Part shown: in pieces, positions 10,348 to 22,482 of the stretch
How positions within the stretch are numbered: the first letter of the stretch is position 1
Layout of the letters: each line of letters opens with the position of its first letter
NCBI GenBank assembly: GCA_029449235.1
Contig: JANATG010000012.1
Location: forward strand, 1,426,001-1,490,000
Reading direction: 5' to 3'
Length of the DNA stretch: 64,000 nt
From: Linnemannia schmuckeri
Lineage: Eukaryota; Mortierellomycota; Mortierellomycetes; Mortierellales; Mortierellaceae
Made by a program: the position numbers and the translations under genes
The notes under the pieces: generated by a model
Told to the model about the DNA's origin: nothing
Seen by the model: the letters and a program-made list of their open reading frames with translations, nothing else
Database searches by the model: none

Positions 10348-10931
10348 ATCCTAGCACGACGTGCACGCAGTACAAGTCCAACATGAGACGCATCTTTAAG
10401 GTACTTTGTTTTACTTCCTACACAATCGCCCTCAATGTCGAAAGGTTATTATTTCGATAACTAATCTTCATTCACAACCGTCAACTGATAACTTTAGATC
10501 ACCTCGGAGCAGTATCCCGACGCGACCGTCAACGAGGTCGTCGTCCCCAACTCCAAGTCCTTCGAGATCTACGTCAGCTACGATGGTTCCCAAAGTAAGT
10601 AACCTCTTTTCTTTCGAGCAACACGTCGTTCAATGCAAACTATGAGTCTTCCATTGACGCTCAATCTTGTATTCTCTAACCTGCCGTAATTAGATAAACT
10701 GATCTGGAGTGGAAAGGCCCATGCTCCTCCCAAGTAAGTTGACGCGTCCCGGATTCGTAGATTTTTAAGGCAGATTACGGATCGAAACGAAAAAGAAATT
10801 GGCTCCGTAGAAACAAAAACGCGCTAACAAGTTTTTCCTTCGGACCTTATTCTTACATTCATAGGCGGTTGGCGTTCCCCGATTCGAGTGTTTATCTCGA
10901 CTTGCTGAAGGCTGAGCTCAAGAACAAGTAG
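9399..10931 (+). CDS. selenoprotein H homologue with Cys in place of Sec, AT-hook N-terminus
   Basis: Five exons keep phase: 9399-10093, 10355-10400, 10498-10594, 10694-10733, 10865-10931 (314 aa). Residues 1-225 are Ala/Lys/Thr-rich with AT-hook-like cores RGRKPK (83-88), KKRGRPP (144-150) and KKRGRP (184-189), suggesting nuclear DNA binding. The C-terminal 85 residues form a Rdx thioredoxin-like domain: IERCTTC (CxxC at 232-235), then SFEIYVSYDG, LIWSGK, PPKRLAFPD, collinear with animal selenoprotein H. The codon equivalent to Sec is TGC. C232 is assembled across the first splice junction, so unspliced reading (…ERW-stop) hides the domain. Intron 1 contains an 18-base G run. The redox role is inferred from the family. 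Confidence 0.85.
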
Positions 10932-11171
10932 AAGATTTAGAGAGCTTGTATTCTTCAATTGCACTTTGCAAACCTCAATCCATTACTTGTAGAGAAGCCT
11001 TTACTATAGCGTTTCTAGTAAATACATGTACAGTTTTATCGTCTTTATTATTTGTTTGAGGTAGTTGTGCTGATGGTGGTGTAAAAATAATAAAAAAAAA
11101 GTGGTATCGCGTTGCTGTTACTGCAATATCACTTCGGAACAAGGAAAACAAAGAAAATCAAAGCATTTTTT

Positions 11172-14100
11172 TTACATCTGGCCGCGCAAGGCCTTGAGTT
11201 TTTGGGACATGGCAACAATGGTGATCAGCTTCTCGTCCACAATCTCGTCCAGATCGCTCAGATACTTCATGAACGACTCTCGGTTGTTGGAAAAGCCCGT
11301 GCTCTGTGCATGCACCGTCGAGGACATGCCCAGCGTCACCTGTGCCAAAAGCTTTGTTTCCCGCTTCGTCAGCTCTGCACAATCCCGCATCTGAGCCTGG
11401 TGTTCCTGAATAAACGCGTCCATCTCTGCCTGCATAAACTGCCGACCTTCACTCGTGGGGGAAGATGTGGGAGGCGAGGCCATTGGGTAGTTGTTGGGAT
11501 CATGGCCTCCCGGTGTAGCTGGTCCTGCACTGGCGACTCCATTGCGATTTGACGACGACATGGACGATGAGTGCTGGTGGTTCTTGGTGTTGATCGACGG
11601 ATGCTTGATGGCAATCGGCGAGGCGCCGTTGTTATTGTTGTTGCTACTCTTTTGGCTGATATAGTCGCTAGGTCCTCCTGGGCTGATCGACATATCCGAG
11701 GGACTTGGCTTGGGTTCTCGAGACTTCATCGCCAATGGAGGCGAGGAATTCGCTGTTGTCGAGTTGTTACGACCCGATGCCCCGGACTGCGAATGTCGGT
11801 GTTGCGGGCCAGGGATACCAGATGATGATGGGGTGGAGGACTGAAAGTTCCTGGGCATGGGTAGTCTGCTCAAACCCTCGGGTTTACGATTCTTGGACAC
11901 CTGCTGGGAATCCCGCTCCCGTGAGGACTTTGCAAACGGTGAGCCCCTGGTGCGATCCACGTCAGTATCCCCTTGTTGCAGTTGTTGTTGTTGCAGCATG
12001 TGTCGTGACGACGCCGACTGGTGTGGCGACTGTGGTGGTAATTGTTGGCCATGAGAGGGTGCTCCTTGATTGCCGAAAATTCCGCGTCCTCCAGCACGCT
12101 TGGAGTTGGGATCTTCTAATTCATGGTCATATGTTGTCATGGCCAGGGCATGGTGGTCCATCTCTTCCTGGTCGAGTAAATCCGGAAACTCTTCATCTTC
12201 CAGGAGGTCTATTGTCACATCCGCAACGTTCTCGCCCTCAGAGGATAAATAGTCATCGTCATACACATTGGCCTCCAGCTCGTCCTCCTCATAGCCCTCA
12301 ACGTCGTCCATGTATTCCTCCTGAGCCACGCTGGCATCCTGTCCTTGTACCGCGCCCTTTGCTCCGCCTTCAGCCTTCAGTTCCTTCACTCTATCAAATA
12401 GAAGGTTCCGTTTAGCCATGTTGATAACGCGACTGTGTACAATTTACAAATGGGACAACGAGTAACCAGATGGCCAACTTACCGATCAGCGTATCGAAGG
12501 GTGTTGAGGGTATGTTCGCTGTTCGAGTTATTGGGAGAGATGGTGGCGACCATGCAGGTCCTAGAATTTCCAACAAAAGAATCCTTCAGCACCTGTGTGA
12601 GCTTGCTCTGACGGAAAGGTGTGTGCTTCTTGTCCTGATCCAGTGCTCGAATACATTCCTTGAGCGCCAGCAAACTCTTGTTAATCTCTGCTCCTTCCAT
12701 CCTACACACGCCAAATTAAAACAGTAACATGTAAATATTTGATTTTTGACTAACACGACCTTGATGGCATAAATTGCTTCGATAGAAACGTACCTTGTTT
12801 TAGCATCAGTTTCCCCACGGTCTGCACCACGCTCACTTCCTGCCAGATCGATAAAGCTCAGCTTGCCCACAACATTTCGACTTTGATCCTTGAGCACGAT
12901 CTGCATAATAGCGTGTGATCGAGACGAGTCTGCATTCGCATTTGTGCTTCCTAATGCCATCAATATTGAATGCAATCGTCAGTTTCCCGCAGAGATATGT
13001 ACAGGAAGCCGTTAGAGCTAAATCTATGAGATAGAAAGGAATAGACGACGAACCTGTGCTCCGGGCGTTGTTGCCGTATTCAAAGACTTGCATGAGCCCT
13101 TCGACATTCATAATCTCGTACTCCTTCAGTCCCGAGATCACCACGTTGCTCTTCCCGTCCTCGCGTGGATGCAGCCTCTTGCGCTTGTTGAGGAGATCGT
13201 ATAGGTGTCCTTGGTAGATCTCATAAAATCCAATATAGGCGGCAAGATGTGCATTCTCTGGCTTACGAAGCATGACAAAGATATCTCTTGCCGCCAACAC
13301 ATAGAGTCCTATTGACAAAATATCGAAAGCGTATTTTAGTAATCGTTATCATTCTACTGCAATGACAACATGAGCGACGTCTCCATGGTTTTTTCTATTG
13401 TTACCTTGCTTGTCGTCCAGCATCGTAAATGTTTTCCCACTTCCTGTTTGACCACTATAGGCAACACGATAATAGAAGCAATTAAGTCATTAGTTAAGAT
13501 CGTTCTTCGTCATTATCACACCGACGCGCTGTCCAGGATAGCCATGGATGATCTCTTACTATGCAAAGCATGTCGCTTTTCCACCTTCAAACAAATACTG
13601 AACCAAGGGGTAAGCTGTCCTCCTGTACACCTAGAGGTCACAGGGTCGAAATTAAGAAAGAAAGTTAGTAAAAGACAACAAATAGCCCCATGACAGAATA
13701 TCGTCACAGAAAGGGATAGTTTCTTCGTTTTTCACTTACATCCTCGTTTGTTGCGTCCGAATCAAACACCTCGTCAAAGACAAAGCCATGTCGCTCAATG
13801 TACTTTGTCATGTCTACACGAACTCTGGTAGAGATAAGCATAAAGGAGAGACAGGGTCAGTCCATGATACCACAGGTTGCCATGTGGTGCAGCAAAATCA
13901 AGCATCCAGCCGTGTTCATGGTGCTTACTTCGGTTCATCGACAGTCAATTGACGTCCTGTTACACCAGCCATATCTTTTTCACCTCGATTGATTTCCTTG
14001 CTGTTAAGAGGTCTCTTGCGAACACAAACTCGGATTTTGGCAGTCAAGTCGTTCGCGATGGAGGCTCCTGTGTTTCGTCCAGGGGTTCCTTTGTTGCGTG

Positions 14101-15387
14101 TCGGTACCGAGTATGCATCCAGTCCACGCTGCTTCGCCTCTTGAACCGGAATGGCTTCCTCCTCGTCCTCGGATGCCTCTTTGAAGTTTCGCCCACCAAA
14201 ATTCTGTTGTTGTTGTAGCTGCTGTTGCTGTTGGAACTGTTGTTGAACCTGTTGTTGATGTTGCTGTTGTTGATATTGCTGTTGCTGAAACTGTTGTTGC
14301 TGCTGTTGCTGGAGAAGCAATTGTGTTTGGTGTTGCTGTTGGTATTGTTGCTGCTGGAACTGCTGCTGTTGTTGCTGCTGTTGCCTCAATTGTTGTTGTT
14401 GCAGATCAAGCTGCTGCTGCTGCTGGTTGGACATGCTTCTGGAATGGCCATGGGTGGAAGAGTTGAGAGAGTTGCTAACTCCTGATCCAGATCGGCGTCC
14501 GATGGACTGTCTTGACTCCAAGGGATTCGAGTTCATATCACTCATGCTGTATCCTCGGGTCGCGGTGGCCATACCATAGCCTGATACATCCAATGTGCTC
14601 ATACCAGGCGAGGCTGGTGCTATGACTGTCGATGATGCTGGCGCTGATGCAGAACCAGAGACATCAGGATATTCGGCCTTGATGGTCTGGATCAATTGAA
14701 AGAGCCGCCTTCTGTCCTCCATGCTCGTTACTCCCAATGAGTTATAGTCTTGCATCGAGAGCTGTTGGGATAATACATTTGAGGAGACAGATCCAGGAAA
14801 AGGCAGTAAGAGATGATGTAAAGGACAAAATAGAAAAGAGTAGGAGACAGAAGTATGAAATGATATGACATGAGAATCAGGGGTGTTTATATAGCGAGAC
14901 GTGTGTATGTATGTGTGTGTGTGTAATTTTGACCATGTGTTATTTTCATGAGGGTCGGTGTTGTGGGCAGCCTTTGTTCGTTTCATTTACCTGGACGAGG
15001 TTATCGAGTTGAGTGATTCCGCGGGTTGAAAAGCTATCAAACGAAACAACAAAAAGGTAACAACCCGATCCACCGATAAAGCGATACGCATGGTTAAGTA
15101 CAATGTCAAAAAAGCCGTGCGAGTCAGTAACGGAGCATGGTGCAAGGGGTCAAAGAAGGACGGAAAAGAGGCTCGTGGCAGGTGTTTTGGGGTATGCGCT
15201 GCTCAGTTTAGGAAGTAAGAGCATTGCTGTTGTTGGACCAGGTGCGCCACCAGAATGAATGAGCAGTAAACAGAGGGTTGTATGCGAGTGGTGGCGGAAG
15301 GAGGAAGACAAGAATGGGTTTTTACCTTGGGTAAAAGTGCTCCAGGCCAGACCGCCTGAGCATCTCCAGCAGGAGGGAAGTGGACAT
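11172..15387 (-). CDS. kinesin-13 family microtubule motor
   Basis: Ten exons keep phase: 15387-15326, 15033-14991, 14761-13929, 13824-13740, 13630-13560, 13454-13405, 13308-13054, 12950-12794, 12701-12483, 12390-11172 (997 aa). The N-terminus is a SAM-like segment (LEHFYP, then LGVTSMEDRRRLFQLIQ) found in internal-motor kinesins. Residues about 150-270 are very Gln-rich. The motor starts near 276 (IRVCVRKRPLN). The P-loop GQTGSGKT is at 366-373, switch I SSRSH at 475-479, switch II DLAGSE at 501-506, then EGAEINKSLLALKECIRALD; it ends near 592. The order and motor sequence fit the microtubule-depolymerising kinesin-13 family. The C-terminal 400 residues are Ser/Asn-rich, ending in a short predicted coiled coil. 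Confidence 0.93.
14203..14436 (-). repeat. CAG/CAA (polyglutamine) repeat inside the kinesin-13 gene
   Basis: Mixed CAG/CAA codons on the minus strand give runs of Gln broken by Leu, Phe, Tyr and His. Codon mixing argues for selection for glutamine rather than a pure slippage tract. The plus strand reads as poly-Leu, which is an artefact. Confidence 0.85.
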
Positions 15388-15444
15388 GACAGCTGGTCGG
15401 TTGCTGTGGAGGAAGAAGAGTTGAAGGAGTAAGGAAGGACAAGA

Positions 15445-15475
<31 letters not shown>

Positions 15476-16179
15476 ACTGTTGAGTGAATGACTGAAGGAG
15501 AGAAAAAAAAAACGATTAAAAAGAGCAGAGAGAGAGAAAGAAAGAGAGAGTGAAAGAGGGAGAAGGAGAGAGAAAGAGGTTAAATAGGAAAGAGGAAGAT
15601 AGCGGACGGAGTGGAAGAATGTAGTGAGCTCAGTCTGTTGTTGTTGTATTTGCGGAATGGGAATGGGCGTGTAGGAGTGTAAACAAATGAGGAAGTTAAA
15701 AGAAATGCAAGGAGAGAGAGAAAGAGACAAGAGTGAGACAAAAAAAGCCAAAAGACTGTATGTAAGTGTGTGTGTGTGTGTTTGCGTGCATGTGCGAATG
15801 GGCTTCAGGCACAGACAGGAACACGCTCAAGAGTAGCAGAGAAAGCAACGAAGGGAGTGTTGTTGCAGTTGACGAGAGCTAAAAAAACAAGAGACTGCAA
15901 CCTGTTAAGTGCACAAAAGAAAAGAAAGGGTGCTGCACAACCCCTCCAGCCACGCCCAATGCGATGCTTTAGCCTTGCCTTGAAAGAATGAAAGGTGCTT
16001 CTGTGACGTGTCGCGCTCGTAGAGTGCCCTGGCAACTACTGGCAACTAGACCACTTTTATTTCACCCCTTCTTTTTTCACTCTTTCACTTTCACATCTCT
16101 CCTTCCTTCCACTTCCTTTCCTTCTCTCCTCTAACTTCCCGCATCTTACTCCCATCTCTCGCTCACATACACACGTACC
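15388..16179. other. divergent promoter region between kinesin-13 and SPC1
   Basis: Contains a (TG)n tract at 15445-15473, GAGA-rich sequence 15525-15580 and a TG-rich tract 15764-15785. The last 120 bases are CT-rich, upstream of the SPC1 start. No further gene seen. Confidence 0.5.
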
Positions 16180-16915
16180 ATGTTCGAATTTCATATCGTA
16201 ATGCCCTCTTCTTCTACCTCCCATATTGCTCTCTCAAGCATCACACGCTGAATCCCATAATTAGAAGCTGACCACAAAACCTTCTTCCACCTCTCACTTC
16301 TCTTCCAAACGCAACAGGACTTTCAAGGACAGAACCTTGCCGAGCAGATCACTCAGGGCGTCATCTCGGCCTTTGGAGTACGTCTCATTCATCTTTTGCT
16401 TTCCCACTTCCTTCTCTCAGGTAGTGCTTAATAGCGAAAGCTGAGAAAGTGAAACTTACACCTACTTTTCCTTGCTGCTATCTTCACGTCTACTACTATT
16501 ACTACTACTAGGTGATCGCCTTTTTGGCAGGATTGATCGCTCAGGATATCCGTCTGTCCATGTACATCTTTGCCGCCGGTGTCGCCATCGCTGCCTTTGT
16601 AAGGAAACATACCAACATTTTTTTCACGACTCGCACACTTTTAACCTATTAGACAATGATCACTTTCATATTCCACAAACAAAAAACATACTTTAATCCG
16701 CCCTGTCCACAAATGATAATTAATTATTATCCTCTTCCTTTTCTCCTTTTCGTCCGCTTTTTCTTTTTTTTATTTAGTTGGTGATTCCTGCATGGCCATA
16801 TCTGAGAAAGAACCCCATCAAATGGTTGCCCAGCAGAGAGAAATTGGCCGCTGCCGCCGCTGCATCGAAGCAGGAATCTTCAACTTCTGATCTCAAGGAC
16901 AAGAAGGCCTCATAG
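16180..16915 (+). CDS. SPC1: signal peptidase complex subunit 1 (SPC12)
   Basis: Small ER-membrane subunit of the signal peptidase complex that removes signal peptides. Four exons keep phase: 16180-16197, 16318-16377, 16512-16598, 16778-16915 (100 aa). The family pattern is clear: DFQGQNLAEQI, a first helix GVIAFLAGLIAQ, the lumenal turn DIRLSMY, a second helix IFAAGVAIAAFLVIPAWP, then RKNPIKWLPS and a Lys-rich tail. The first coding exon is only 18 nt (MFEFHI); its donor GTAATG is weak, so the exact N-terminus is less certain than the rest. Confidence 0.9.
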
Positions 16916-17309
16916 ACATTCAAGAATAAATACCGAGTCATGAAATTGTCAACATCGTTCATTTATTCATTCAGTCGATCAATCGACTCTATCAGGTTCT
17001 AGACACATAATAAATATGAGCCATGATTGTTGACCTGCAGGATCGGCACTCTTTTGTAGTAAACAAGCTGTCTCGAGTGACAGTAGACGACTTGAAGAAG
17101 CAAACCGCAGATACTGCCTCGACCAATTAATTGAACATCAGAATCACAGAACGATTTAAGGCCAAAATGTCGTTAAAAATGTATTAAGGAAATGTGAGAG
17201 AGTGTGTGAGAGAAATGCATATGGTACAAGTGAGATGAGATAGATGGCTGAAAAAAAAAATGAGGCGCGACAAAAAAAGAAAGACGAGTGGCGAAAAAAG
17301 AAAGGCGAT
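16916..17309. other. convergent intergenic region SPC1/NOP9
   Basis: 3' flanks of two convergent genes. AATAAA-like strings occur downstream of SPC1 (near 16926 and 17008). No gene seen. Confidence 0.5.
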
Positions 17310-20228
17310 CTACGACATGAACTTGCGCTTCTCCTTGTCCTTCTTGGACTTCTTCTTGCCCTTGCTGTCATCGACATCCTCGGATTTGGACTTCTTGGAC
17401 TTCTTCTTCTTCTTGGTCGCGTCAATCGCATCCAAAACAGACTCGAGATCCTTCGACACCTTCTTCTTCTTTTTCTTAGGCGCCTCCTCTTCCTCACCAC
17501 CATCAGACTCTTCAGCATCGCTATCGGAATCATCAGACTCTGCGTTAGCAGCCGACTGCTTCTTGGGCGTCGCCGTCTCTGCGTGCGAACGCTTCTTAAA
17601 CAGCTTGTCAATCTCGTCCGACTTGTACTTTTCCTTGACCTGGTTCTCCTCATCCTCATCCTTAATCAACATCTACAAAGGCGAAACGAAAAAAAAAATT
17701 ACGTTAAAAACTAATCGAATAAATGTCATCAAGTCAAACGTAACAATATAAATACTCTCAAGCAGCAAAAGCAACCAAAACAAGTACCTTGTCGGGGTCC
17801 TCGGAGGACTTCTTGGACTTCTTCTTCTTCTTCTTCTCGGTCACAGTCTTGACGCCAGCGATTCCACCTCCGAAACCGAGCTCGGCCATCTTGGGGTTGG
17901 GTGCAGGCAATTCAGTTGCGCCGGTGGTATCATTCATGGCCTTCTGCTTGCCATGGGCAGTCGCCAAAACAGCATCTCCAAGAATATCCTTGAACATGTC
18001 CTTCTTGCGCTCGATGCCCTTCTCACGCTCAACCCACTCCTCTCTCTTGCGCTTGAACTGGTCTATCTTGCAGTTGCGGAGGATAAACTTGCCGTGGAAG
18101 TTTTGCGACAACTCCTGCTCGTGCTCCAACAACTCGGCCGCAATCTTCTCCTTCATCTCGATATCCGAAACAGCCCAGCACTTGTCGACAGTGTGTCCTC
18201 CATAACGATCCTTGGCCATCGAGTGATACTTGCCCAAGAACGACTTCAAAATCTTTCTCTTCACCTTCAGGTTCAGAGTAGGTGATGTCAAAAAAGCCTC
18301 AATAACGTGCGAGCCGACGGGGTCCATGGTCCATGCATACATCAGCTCCTCCTTCTGTGCAAAATAACTGTCGACAACAATCTTGGAGTGCTCCTCGGGG
18401 AACTGAAGCAAGAGCTGGAGAATAACGGCTCCCTGGGGGTGGAACTTGGGCTTAGTAGACTCCTGCTGGGCGCGACGCTCCATGAGAGCATCGTACGTCT
18501 CCATGTTGAGGACCACGTGCATAAACTCCTTGCGCTCAATGGTGGTGTGGGTCTGAAAGGCAGCGCAGAGACCACTGATGACCTCCTTGTAGCAGGCTCC
18601 AACGTTCTTGCAGGCCTCAACAACAGCACGAATAACTCCGGGACGACCGTACTGCAAAAACTGCTCAAACTCAGGTACAACCTCCTCGACCATCATCGCC
18701 AGCTGGACAGGCGTCTTGGCATGGACAAAGAACTGCTGGATGACATAGTTGGCAATGGGGTGGAACGACAATTTGACGAGACGACCACGGAAGTATGAGG
18801 TGTAGAACTTTTGGAACAAGGCGGGCGAAGCAACTTGCATAATTTTTTCCAGCAAATGCGATCCGACCTGATCTCTGAGAAGAGTCTCAACATAGGCATC
18901 ACGGTCGTGGTTCTTGGTGCCAGGCTCCTCCTCGTGTGTGATATCCATCAGCAACTTGTCGACAAGCCCATCTTTTGATGCTTCATCATCCTTGGCCGAG
19001 ACCTCCAGAAGCAACTGCAGGACAGGGTTGGCGACCTGGTGAACGGCGAGCGAGCGAACAATAGAGTCGCTAAGGCCGTTCATCATAGTCGAAGTGATGG
19101 TGCGCAGCATCTCCTTGAACGAGGGAGGGACCAGGCGGGTGGGTCTGAACGCACCGGCGTTGGTCTTGCTGTTGTTGGACTCGTTGTACTTTGCTGACTT
19201 TTTACTCCTGACAGTACCCTTTCCACTTCCGTCATCGGCCACAGTGCGTCCAGCGAGAACGTAGAGAAGTACACGAATGATGTGAGAGGCGAAGGGATCC
19301 GAGATCAAGGCGGTGAATTCCTCCTGGGTCTGACGGCACATGTTCAAGATCATTTCCTCTGCGCTGAGCAAGACACCCTCCTCCTGAGCGACCTCGTCCT
19401 TGGCCTTGAGTTCGTTGCTCCTGACCTCCCTCTCAACAGCGTCGGCGCAAAGTGTAATCAAAGTCTGGCAGACGTGCGACGCGAAACGATGAGTAAACAA
19501 CTTCAAGAAGCTATTGTGACAAAGTGCCATGGATGAATAACAAGCAAGGAAACAGGGGTTAGTTTCTGAATCCAAAGAGGAATCCCCTGATGACAAATAG
19601 AATGAACGGTAGACTGAATTCCTGTTGAGTTACTGAACATACTTTCCATTGAACTTGTCAAAGAAAACACGAAGCTGAAAGTCATTTGAGGCTCTCAGCA
19701 ACTTCTCCAAGACAAGGGAGCAAGAGTGGTCAGTCGCCAAAACCAGCTCCTTGCCCTGAACCTCAGTGTAGACGTTCTCCAAGAAAAGCTGCTGCTCTAC
19801 AATGTCAAATACAATATAAAAAAAGTTAGATTCCTGTAAAGTACTATCGTCATGGCCACTGCAGTAGCCTAAAAGGAAACAAAAGGAATTGTGCCATAAG
19901 TGTGCCAGAGGGCACTAAAAGTACCTTCGGCGGTCTCAAAGTTGAGTTCGTCCAAGGTCTGTTCGACACCCTTGAAGTACTGCTGGACATCGGGATCAAT
20001 GAATCCAAAGATGGCGGCGGCATCAATTTGCTCCCTTCTGTCGGGTCTGTCAGGGCGAGGAGGACGACCGTCCTCTCCAGCACCGCCCTCGGCGTTGCGG
20101 TCGTAGGTGGTTTGGTGGGTGCGTTGGAAGGTCTTGCCGGGGTTGGTGTCGGGTTTGGGGGCAGACTTTTCGGTCTTGTTCTTTTTTCCACGGGAGCCAC
20201 GGACTCTTCTTTCCGCAATAGCGACCAT
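17310..20228 (-). CDS. NOP9: pumilio-repeat nucleolar protein NOP9
   Basis: Binds pre-rRNA in the nucleolus for small-subunit (18S) processing. Four exons keep phase: 20228-19925, 19796-19643, 19510-17788, 17672-17310 (847 aa). The product has a basic N-terminus, PUF-type helical repeats across most of the chain (for example FASHIIRVLL, IVRSLAVHQVANPVLQLLL, VGSHLLEKIM, LSFHPIANYVIQQF, DPVGSHVIEAF, DRYGGHTVDKCW) and a C-terminal Lys/Asp/Glu-rich low-complexity tail typical of nucleolar proteins. It is longer than yeast Nop9 mainly through this tail and an insert near residues 260-300. Divergent from the 20653 gene across 424 bp. Confidence 0.93.
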
Positions 20229-20652
20229 GTTATTGTGTTGTGTGTGAGAAAGGGTGAAGAAGGGGGAGGAAAGTCGATGGGGATGGGGATGGAGGAGAGA
20301 GAGGCGATGGAAAGGAGGTACAAAAGAATAGTGCTCAAAAAAAAAAAAAAAAAAAAATCACAAGAGGCGGGTTTGTTTTGATTTTTTTCTTTTTTTGAAA
20401 GTGAAGGCAGTCACATTCTCTGTTGCCACCAATTTTCTTGTCACGCCACGCGTTCGTGGAACGAGATCATTGACCTGCCAACGTCGTCATATCCTCTTCA
20501 CAGTCTCCTTTCTCGCTTTCATTTCTTATTAAACTGCACCTCGCGCACTACCTTCTCCAAAGTTCACATCTAGCATAAAACACAACATAAATTTCTTCCC
20601 ACATCGTCTCACCACTTCACCTCGACCTTTCAGCAGCCACGATCCCACGACT
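20229..20652. promoter_or_regulatory. divergent promoter NOP9 / 20653 gene
   Basis: Contains an A tract (20338-20357) and CT-rich leader sequence just upstream of 20653. No RNA gene seen. Confidence 0.45.
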
Positions 20653-21435
20653 ATGGCACCGGCGACAGAGACTCTTGAGACTGCTTACCATGAGCATGCC
20701 AACCAAGAACTCAGAGTAACTTTAGAGAGCACACATACGAAACTGCTTAAAGACAAGCAACCTCTTGACAAACCGTTCCTTATCGGTCCTTTCTTTTCAC
20801 TCGAAGGAGCCCACGACGAGCAAATGGAGAGGTGGGGAGATCTGGATCAGACAAAACGGGACATCGTGTGCCTCCAGCAGTTAATCAGGGACCTCGATAA
20901 CCAAGTGAGCTATGATGACAAGAACAATGGCGACGGCGGCGGCGGCGACGACGGCGACGGTGGAGTGACATCTCGAATCAAGAGACAGAAACTAGATGGA
21001 GAAAACGCAGGTAGTGATGGTAGAATCTCAACTGTAATCTCTCAAGATCTGGCGATGCTTAAGCTCGAGCATTTGTTAGCGTTGTATGAGGTATTGCACT
21101 CCCTTTGAGCTTTTTTGTTGTTCTCAAAAAGTGAGTCAAAGAAAACCCTTTGCCCACAGACGTTAACATATCTCATCTACTGGTGTGGGACACTATCGAT
21201 GAATAAGAACGAACACTACGCTTTCTTGGAGATGATGGGGTCGTTTGGATCTACGGCCTTGCTCATCAAAGGCACACTCAAGCGACTGTTGGATGTTCAA
21301 GCCTCGGCCTCGGTCTGTGACAGGCCTCCCAACGGGGTTACCGTCCACGACGACCAGATCACTGCTTCGTCTTCGTCTGCTTCGGATGATTCTAGCGACA
21401 CTTTTTCATCATGGAGTGATCGACATACCTCCTGA
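20653..21435 (+). CDS. unknown protein, C-terminus possibly cut short by a stop
   Basis: Exons 20653-21090 and 21160-21435 join in phase across a 69-nt intron (GTATTG to CCACAG), giving 237 residues. Sequence features: an N-terminal helical region, a Gly/Asp-rich linker near residue 97, a basic RIKRQK patch, then a helical stretch (LAMLKLEHLLALYE, TLTYLIYW, YAFLEMMGSFG) and a Ser/Asp-rich tail. The frame ends in TGA at 21433-21435 but remains open beyond. I recognise no family. Confidence 0.6.
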
Positions 21436-22161
21436 ACCACAGCACTCGAATCAGCTGATGGTGATGGAGCTATGTTGGGATCCAGGGTAGAGGAGGTTCG
21501 GGAGGAGGCATATATTAGACACGACCAGGATGAGACCAATTCGACCGTGACAAGCTCAGCCATTTCTGCCGCAACGCTGACTACCAGTGTTGCACCGAAA
21601 GAACAGTCAACGTTGCTTAAGTGTGGACAAACTGACCAGGACACTGAACCTGTTTGGTCTCGGGACCATTACAACACAACACCAACAAGGATTCCTGAAC
21701 CCGATCAGTAGCAGCAGCAGTATCTGCCTCAGGAAGTCGAGCAACAACGGGAGCTCATCTACCAACTTGCGACCGTCGTGATCCCCTATTTTAGTTTCAC
21801 TCGTGACAAGATTAACACTAACATGTCGGCGACTGCTGCTGCTATCAAGTCTTCTCCTCCATCGATACACATCCGCCCCGACGCTCAGTTGAACAATAAG
21901 GAGGCCGCAAACGAGGGCGAGGACATCATTCTTCAGGAAGGCAAGAAGGTAGTCCGTTTTGACGATCGGGCATCGATAGTAGATGGCGCCTGCTCGACCG
22001 CCGCTAGTACTATAGTGTACACTCCTGGAAAGACGACCTCCGCCACCGCCACCAGCAAGGCTCGACCGACGAACAGACTGAATTCGTTGGCCATCACACG
22101 ACGGATGACGAGGTCAGATACGGCCGCAGCGGGAGCCGATACCGCATCGCGCAAGCAGTGA
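21436..22161 (+). pseudogene. in-frame continuation of the 20653 gene beyond two stops, or unresolved 3' exons
   Basis: The same frame as the 20653 gene continues after TGA (21433-21435) for 91 codons to TAG (21709-21711), then for a further 149 codons to TGA at 22159-22161. The last part is protein-like: Gln-rich start, QRELIYQLATVVIPYF, a KVVRF motif resembling a PP1-docking RVxF site, and a basic tail. I could not find introns with good donor sites that remove both stops and keep the frame. Either the gene carries two nonsense mutations or it has unusual introns. Confidence 0.4.
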
Positions 22162-22482
22162 GAGCGAATGGCATACCTAGCTATCACTTGCACAACAACA
22201 TATTTTGCACCATGGAAATGGAATAATAATCGCGTCATTCTCTACCTTTCGTACATTTTGTACGGTAACAGCTGCTATCTTAGCAACAATGTCCGATCTA
22301 CAACGCACTTTTGTATTTGCATATACAAACATCATTACAACACATTCACAAATAAACGTAGCGTTTGATTTGCTAAGAAAAAAAGACGAATATTATTGTA
22401 CACTTCGATGTAATACTAGTAGTGCTGAATACACATAAAGGAAAAAAAGAGGAAGACAAAGCAAAGAAGATGGCTTCGTTGT
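22162..22482. other. convergent 3' flanks, no gene seen
   Basis: AT-rich; includes AATAAACG near 22350. No supported open frame. Confidence 0.45.

Noticed and set aside
14225..14485. Poly-Leu open frame on the plus strand
   Set aside because: It is the complement of the kinesin-13 CAG/CAA tract.
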